A program made the translations under genes and the position numbers. A stretch of 64,000 nucleotides of DNA, taken from positions 436,501 through 500,500 of the forward strand of contig NZ_NIWU01000003.1 of assembly GCF_002236105.1 (NCBI RefSeq), given 5' to 3'. Source of the DNA: Pseudomonas umsongensis. GTDB lineage: Bacteria > Pseudomonadota > Gammaproteobacteria > Pseudomonadales > Pseudomonadaceae. Position 1 is the first letter of the stretch. Each line of letters begins with the position of its first letter. Below, in pieces: positions 60,023 to 64,000 of the stretch. The notes below the pieces were generated by a model. It had not been told where the DNA came from, did no database searches, and saw only the letters and a list, made by a program, of their open reading frames with translations.

Positions 60023-61432
60023 TCAGTAGCGGTAAGCGTGCGGCTTGAACGGACCTTCGACCGTCACGCCGATGTAGTCGGCCTGGGTCTTGGTCAGTTG
60101 AGTCACGACGCCGCCGAAACCGCGGACCATTTCCAGGGCCACTTCTTCGTCGAGTTTCTTCGGCAGTACTTCAACGGTCAGGCGCTCGGCTTTCTGGGCT
60201 GGCGACAGGTCGGCGTATTTCTGGCCGAACAGGAAGATCTGCGCCAGTACCTGGTTGGCGAACGAACCGTCCATGATGCGGCTCGGGTGGCCAGTGGCGT
60301 TGCCCAGGTTAACCAGGCGGCCTTCAGCCAGCAGGATCAGGTAGTCGTCGTTCTGCGGATCGAAGCTGCCAGCGCCGGTACGGTGGATCTTGTGAACCTG
60401 CGGCTTCACTTCTTCCCATGCCCAGTTCTTGCGCATGAAAGCGGTGTCGATTTCGTTGTCGAAGTGGCCGATGTTGCAGACAACAGCGCGCTTCTTCAGG
60501 GCCTTGAGCATGTTCGCATCGCAAACATTGACGTTACCGGTGGTGGTCACGATCAGGTCGATCTTGCCCAGCAGCGCTTTGTCGATGCTTTCTTCGGTGC
60601 CGGTGTTGATACCGTCGATGAACGGCGAAACCAGTTCGAAACCGTCCATGCAGGCTTGCATGGCGCAGATCGGGTCGACTTCGGAAACCTTGACGATCAT
60701 GCCTTCCTGACGCAGGGACTGGGCCGAGCCCTTGCCCACGTCACCGTAGCCGATGACCAGCGCTTGCTTGCCGGACAGCAGGTGGTCGGTACCGCGCTTG
60801 ATCGCATCGTTCAGGCTGTGACGGCAGCCGTACTTGTTGTCGTTCTTGCTCTTGGTCACCGAGTCATTGACGTTGATGGCCGGGATTTTCAGCTCGCCCT
60901 TGGCCAGCATGTCCAGCAGGCGGTGCACGCCGGTGGTGGTCTCTTCGGTCACGCCGTGAACGCGATCCAGTACCTGTGGGTACTTCTTGTGCAGCAGTTC
61001 GGTCAGGTCGCCGCCGTCGTCGAGGATCATGTTGGCGTCCCATGGCTGGCCATCCTTGAGGATGGTTTGCTCCAGGCACCACTCGTACTCTTGCTCGGTT
61101 TCACCTTTCCAGGCGAAAACCGGAATGCCGGCAGCGGCGATGGACGCAGCAGCCTGGTCTTGAGTCGAGAAAATGTTGCAGGACGACCAGCGTACTTCGG
61201 CACCCAGGGCAACCAGGGTTTCGATCAGCACGGCGGTCTGAATGGTCATGTGGATGCAGCCGAGGATCTTCGCACCCTTGAGCGGTTGCTCTTCGGAGTA
61301 CTTGCGGCGCAGACCCATCAGGGCTGGCATTTCCGATTCGGCGATGATGGTTTCGCGACGGCCCCAGGCAGCCAGGGACATGTCGGCGACTTTGTAATCG
61401 TTAAAATCTGCAGGCGTGATAACAGCGCTCAT
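60023..61432 (-). CDS. ahcY: adenosylhomocysteinase AhcY (SahH)
   Basis: A 469-residue NAD-dependent enzyme that splits S-adenosylhomocysteine into adenosine and homocysteine. GCIHMTIQTAVLIETL, NVNDSVTKSKNDNKYGCRHS, the Rossmann motif VIGYGDVGKGSA, and the C-terminal KPHAYRY that completes the active site are intact. The start at 61432 (MSAVITPADFNDYK) follows the SAH riboswitch; the frame opens 49 codons upstream but that part is riboswitch RNA. Confidence 0.97.
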   Translation of the reverse strand: MSAVITPADFNDYKVADMSLAAWGRRETIIAESEMPALMGLRRKYSEEQPLKGAKILGCIHMTIQTAVLIETLVALGAEVRWSSCNIFSTQDQAAASIAAAGIPVFAWKGETEQEYEWCLEQTILKDGQPWDANMILDDGGDLTELLHKKYPQVLDRVHGVTEETTTGVHRLLDMLAKGELKIPAINVNDSVTKSKNDNKYGCRHSLNDAIKRGTDHLLSGKQALVIGYGDVGKGSAQSLRQEGMIVKVSEVDPICAMQACMDGFELVSPFIDGINTGTEESIDKALLGKIDLIVTTTGNVNVCDANMLKALKKRAVVCNIGHFDNEIDTAFMRKNWAWEEVKPQVHKIHRTGAGSFDPQNDDYLILLAEGRLVNLGNATGHPSRIMDGSFANQVLAQIFLFGQKYADLSPAQKAERLTVEVLPKKLDEEVALEMVRGFGGVVTQLTKTQADYIGVTVEGPFKPHAYRY

Positions 61433-61459
61433 GAAGAGTCTCCATTCGTAATGTATGCG

Positions 61460-61557
61460 AATGGGCGCCGTTGTGCGTTTAGTGTCTGGCCGTTGATGGC
61501 CAAGCAACGCCCCATCCGAGCCTGACAGGTCTAGCCTGCTGCAGCGCCCCTCGGACA
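61460..61557 (-). ncRNA. SAH riboswitch upstream of ahcY
   Basis: Read on the minus strand the conserved SAH riboswitch core is present: CCGAGGGGCGCTGCAGC, then AGGCTCGG, then AACGGCGCCC near the 3' end. CCGAG pairs with CTCGG and GGGCGC with GCGCCC, forming the pseudoknot known for this class. It ends about 28 bases before the ahcY start and is expected to raise expression when S-adenosylhomocysteine is high. Confidence 0.93.
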
Positions 61558-61756
61558 GGTGGCGGGAAAACGGTAGCAAGTGAAGATTACCGTTTTGAAA
61601 CGGGGGCGATTATAGCGGGCTATGCTGATCTTCCAAAGGGTTTCTGTCGGTCAATGTGCGAACGGTAATACTGGCTATAGAAGATCCCGAATAGAGCTCT
61701 GGCCCGGGGTCTGCCAATATACCGTCCATCATTCGGCAAGGCGCTCAGGAGTGCAT

Positions 61757-62161
61757 ATGAATTTCCACACCCGCAAATGGGTCAAGCCCGAAGACCTCAA
61801 CCCCAATGGGACACTGTTTGGCGGCAGCCTGCTGCGTTGGCTCGACGAAGAAGCGGCGATCTATGCCATCGTCCAGCTGGGCAATCAACGCGTGGTCACC
61901 AAATACATTTCCGAGATCAACTTCGTCAGCGCCTCGCGCCAGGGCGACATCATCGAGCTGGGTATCACCGCCACTGAATTTGGTCGCACCTCGATCACCC
62001 TCACGTGCGAAGTGCGTAACAAGATCACCCGCAAGAGCATCCTGACGGTGGAGAAGATTGTTTTCGTCAATTTGGGCGAAGACGGATTGCCTGCGCCACA
62101 CGGGCGGACCGAGATCAAGTACGTCAAGGACCAGTTCAAGGATGAAGGCGCCGTCGAATAA
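61757..62161 (+). CDS. acyl-CoA thioesterase, hotdog fold (YciA-like)
   Basis: A 134-residue protein. LNPNGTLFGGSLLRWLDEEAA is the family active-site stretch with the catalytic acidic residue, followed by SEINFVSASRQGD. It cleaves acyl-CoA thioesters; substrate range unknown. The start at 61757 is preceded by CAGGAG; the open frame to 61622 reads the ahcY promoter region. Divergent from ahcY. Confidence 0.92.
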   Translation: MNFHTRKWVKPEDLNPNGTLFGGSLLRWLDEEAAIYAIVQLGNQRVVTKYISEINFVSASRQGDIIELGITATEFGRTSITLTCEVRNKITRKSILTVEKIVFVNLGEDGLPAPHGRTEIKYVKDQFKDEGAVE

Positions 62162-62233
62162 TTTGTGGATGACGAACGGAATCTGAACCGCGCGGGTCGT
62201 AACTACATCGCACGCCAGCGGTTCAGGAGTTCC

Positions 62234-63121
62234 ATGGACACTAAAAAAGACGGCAAGACCCCCGACCTTTCGGAAAAAGAGCAGCACGAAGTCGAAAAGA
62301 ACCAACCGCCACGCGCGGCGGTGCTGCACGAAATTATCCGCACCCAGGGCGATCAGGAACTGGAGCGCAGCGTTGCTGCGCTGTGGTGGTCGGCGTTGGC
62401 TGCCGGCCTGACCATGGGCCTGTCGTTGATGGGCATGGGCTTGCTCAACTCCCGACTGCCGGACGGCGAAGGTTTCAAGGTGATAGCCAGTTTCGGCTAC
62501 TGCGCCGGTTTCCTCGCGGTGATTCTTGCCCGCCAGCAACTCTTCACCGAAAACACCCTGACCGCCGTGCTGCCGATCATGAGCAAGCCCACGCTCGGCA
62601 ATTTCGGCCGATTGCTGCGATTGTGGGGGGTGGTGCTGGTGGGCAACCTCTGCGGCACCTTGCTGGTGGCTTACGTCATGCTTGAGCTGCCGATTTTCGA
62701 CAGCAAGACCGACGAGGCCTTCCTCGATATCGGCCGCAAGGTCATGGAAAACGATGCCAGTCAGATGTTCGCCAAGGGCATCGTTTCGGGCTGGATGATC
62801 GCCACCATGGTCTGGATGATCCCGTCGATGGAGAGCGCCAAGATGTGGATCATCATCCTCATCACCTATCTCATGGCGCTGGGGGATTTCACGCACATCG
62901 TGGTCGGTTCGCTGGAGGTCGGTTATCTGGTGTTCGCTGGCGAGCTGCCATGGAAAGATTTCTGGCTGGTGTTCGCAGGTCCCACGCTGGTGGGGAACAT
63001 TGTTGGTGGTAGCTTCATCTTTGCATTGATCAGCCATGCGCAGATTCGCAGCGAGAGCGGGCCACCCAAAAGCGCGGCGGAGCAGGCTGCAAAACCTGAT
63101 CCGCAAGCGCAAAAAAAATAA
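62234..63121 (+). CDS. formate/nitrite transporter family protein
   Basis: A 295-residue membrane protein with a charged 45-residue cytosolic head (KKDGKTPDLSEKEQHEVEK) and six segments of the FNT fold, including GYCAGFLAVILARQQLFTENTL and DFTHIVVGSLEVGYLVFAG. The head and the short polar tail are longer than in FocA, so it belongs to the YfdC-like branch; the transported anion is uncertain. CAGGAG lies 6 bases before the ATG. Confidence 0.9.
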   Translation: MDTKKDGKTPDLSEKEQHEVEKNQPPRAAVLHEIIRTQGDQELERSVAALWWSALAAGLTMGLSLMGMGLLNSRLPDGEGFKVIASFGYCAGFLAVILARQQLFTENTLTAVLPIMSKPTLGNFGRLLRLWGVVLVGNLCGTLLVAYVMLELPIFDSKTDEAFLDIGRKVMENDASQMFAKGIVSGWMIATMVWMIPSMESAKMWIIILITYLMALGDFTHIVVGSLEVGYLVFAGELPWKDFWLVFAGPTLVGNIVGGSFIFALISHAQIRSESGPPKSAAEQAAKPDPQAQKK

Positions 63122-64000
63122 TCAACCCGGCACATTTACCGCAGCGGCACTGCGCCGTTGCAGGTAGATGAAATACAGCGCGGCCAACACCGTCAAGCCA
63201 CTGACCATGGCGCCGGTCCACGGCAGGTCCGCAAGATCTGCACCGCTGGCGACTACCAGCCCACCGATCCAGGCACCTGCTGCGTTACCGAGGTTGAATG
63301 CACTCTGGTTCAGCGTCGAGCCCAGGTTGGGCGCTTCATGGGCTTGATCGATGATCAGCAGTTGCAGGATCGGGCATAGGGCAAAGGCGAAAAGGCCCCA
63401 CAACACCAGGGTGATTGCCGCGGGAATTACCGAATGGCTGGTCTGGCTGAACGCGGCCAAGACCACCACCACGGCCAGCGCCATGCCGACCAGTGAAGGC
63501 AACAGGCGGCTGTCGGCCAATCGCCCGCCGAGCATGCTGCCCGCCGTCAAGCCTACGCCGAACAACAACAGCATGATGGTCACGCCATGGGGGCTGACAC
63601 CGGTGATGTCCTGCAGGATAGGTGCGATGTAGGTGAATACGCTGAACAGGCTGGTCGAGGCCAATACGCTCATGCCCAATGCCAGCAGCACGTTGGTCTT
63701 GCCCAGCACTTTGAACTCGCTTGCCAGATTGGCTTTTTCCATCACGATGTTCTTAGGCAGCCAGACCCATTGCGCAATCGCCGCGATCACGCCGATCACC
63801 GACACCGCCCAGAACGTCGAGCGCCAGCCGGCGTACTGCCCCAGCGCGGTGCCCAGCGGCACTCCAAGCACGTTGGCCAGGGTCAGGCCGGTGAACATCA
63901 TGGCAATCGCCTGGGCGCGTTTGTTCGGCGCCACCAGGCCGGCGGCAACCACCGAGCCGATGCCGAAGAACGCGCCGTGGCACAGCGCAGTCACCACGCG
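63122..64000 (-). CDS. MFS transporter (partial, N-terminus outside window)
   Basis: At least 292 codons; the beginning lies beyond the right edge. About nine hydrophobic segments are visible. The motif NVLGVPLGTALGQYAGWRS after a central segment and LGSTLNQSAFNLGNAAGAWIG in the second half point to the drug/sugar efflux group (AraJ/Bcr-like). It is convergent with the FNT gene; only one base separates the stops. Confidence 0.88.
   Translation of the reverse strand, partial: RVVTALCHGAFFGIGSVVAAGLVAPNKRAQAIAMMFTGLTLANVLGVPLGTALGQYAGWRSTFWAVSVIGVIAAIAQWVWLPKNIVMEKANLASEFKVLGKTNVLLALGMSVLASTSLFSVFTYIAPILQDITGVSPHGVTIMLLLFGVGLTAGSMLGGRLADSRLLPSLVGMALAVVVVLAAFSQTSHSVIPAAITLVLWGLFAFALCPILQLLIIDQAHEAPNLGSTLNQSAFNLGNAAGAWIGGLVVASGADLADLPWTGAMVSGLTVLAALYFIYLQRRSAAAVNVPG

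Noticed and set aside
60038..61525. A 495-codon plus-strand frame
   Set aside because: Antisense shadow of ahcY and the riboswitch.

Overview
The window is chromosomal DNA of a fluorescent Pseudomonas (P. fluorescens group). The gene order from ftsY to the S-adenosylhomocysteinase gene follows the P. aeruginosa PAO1 block around PA0372-PA0432 as I remember it. GC is high, the type IV pilus chemosensory (Pil-Chp) genes sit beside pyrimidine genes, and four families of short Pseudomonas palindromic repeats lie between genes. No rRNA, tRNA, CRISPR array or prophage was seen.

Layout. 1-5.6 kb: an M16 peptidase cut by the left edge, then ftsY-ftsE-ftsX and rpoH, which has a candidate envelope-stress promoter. 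5.8-15.7 kb: core genes mtgA, a DUF423 gene, thiS-thiG, trmB, a DUF3392 gene, hemW, rdgB, a DUF4426 gene, metW-metX, a yggT gene, proC and yggS. 15.7-34.7 kb: type IV pilus and pyrimidine region with pilT, a NlpC/P60 hydrolase, a TM2 protein, an inactive dihydroorotase homologue (pyrC'), pyrB, pyrR, ruvX, algH, a TonB3-like gene, gshB, pilG-pilH-pilI-pilJ-chpA-chpC. pilU, pilK, chpB, chpD and chpE, known from P. aeruginosa, are not at their expected places. ChpA carries a whole palindromic repeat translated in frame.

34.8-45.3 kb is the accessory segment. It holds a DUF6124 gene with a long structured leader, an IS110-family element inserted exactly into a REP palindrome, the complete malonate decarboxylase operon mdcABCDEGH with transporter madLM, and its LysR regulator. 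The 205 bases upstream of the IS110 transposase fold on paper into two guide-bearing loops. Their guides match the REP target and the element's own ends, as expected of a bridge RNA. This is the most interesting system in the window.

45.4-52 kb: a hemolysin III family protein; a LysR gene divergent from a D-amino-acid dehydrogenase-like gene, a RidA gene and a lone solute-binding protein gene; rsmE and bioA. 52-64 kb: an exported flavin amine oxidase-like protein with a Lys/Ala/Pro tail, a small lipoprotein ORF, cytochrome b561, YceI, RhlE helicase, a solute-binding protein, metF, ahcY with an SAH riboswitch, an acyl-CoA thioesterase, a formate/nitrite transporter homologue, and an MFS transporter cut by the right edge.

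The genes fit together in several sets: FtsY/FtsEX/RpoH (membrane insertion, division, stress), the Pil-Chp signalling chain controlling the PilT motor, the malonate import and decarboxylation pathway, and the methionine/SAM cycle (metX, metW, metF, ahcY).
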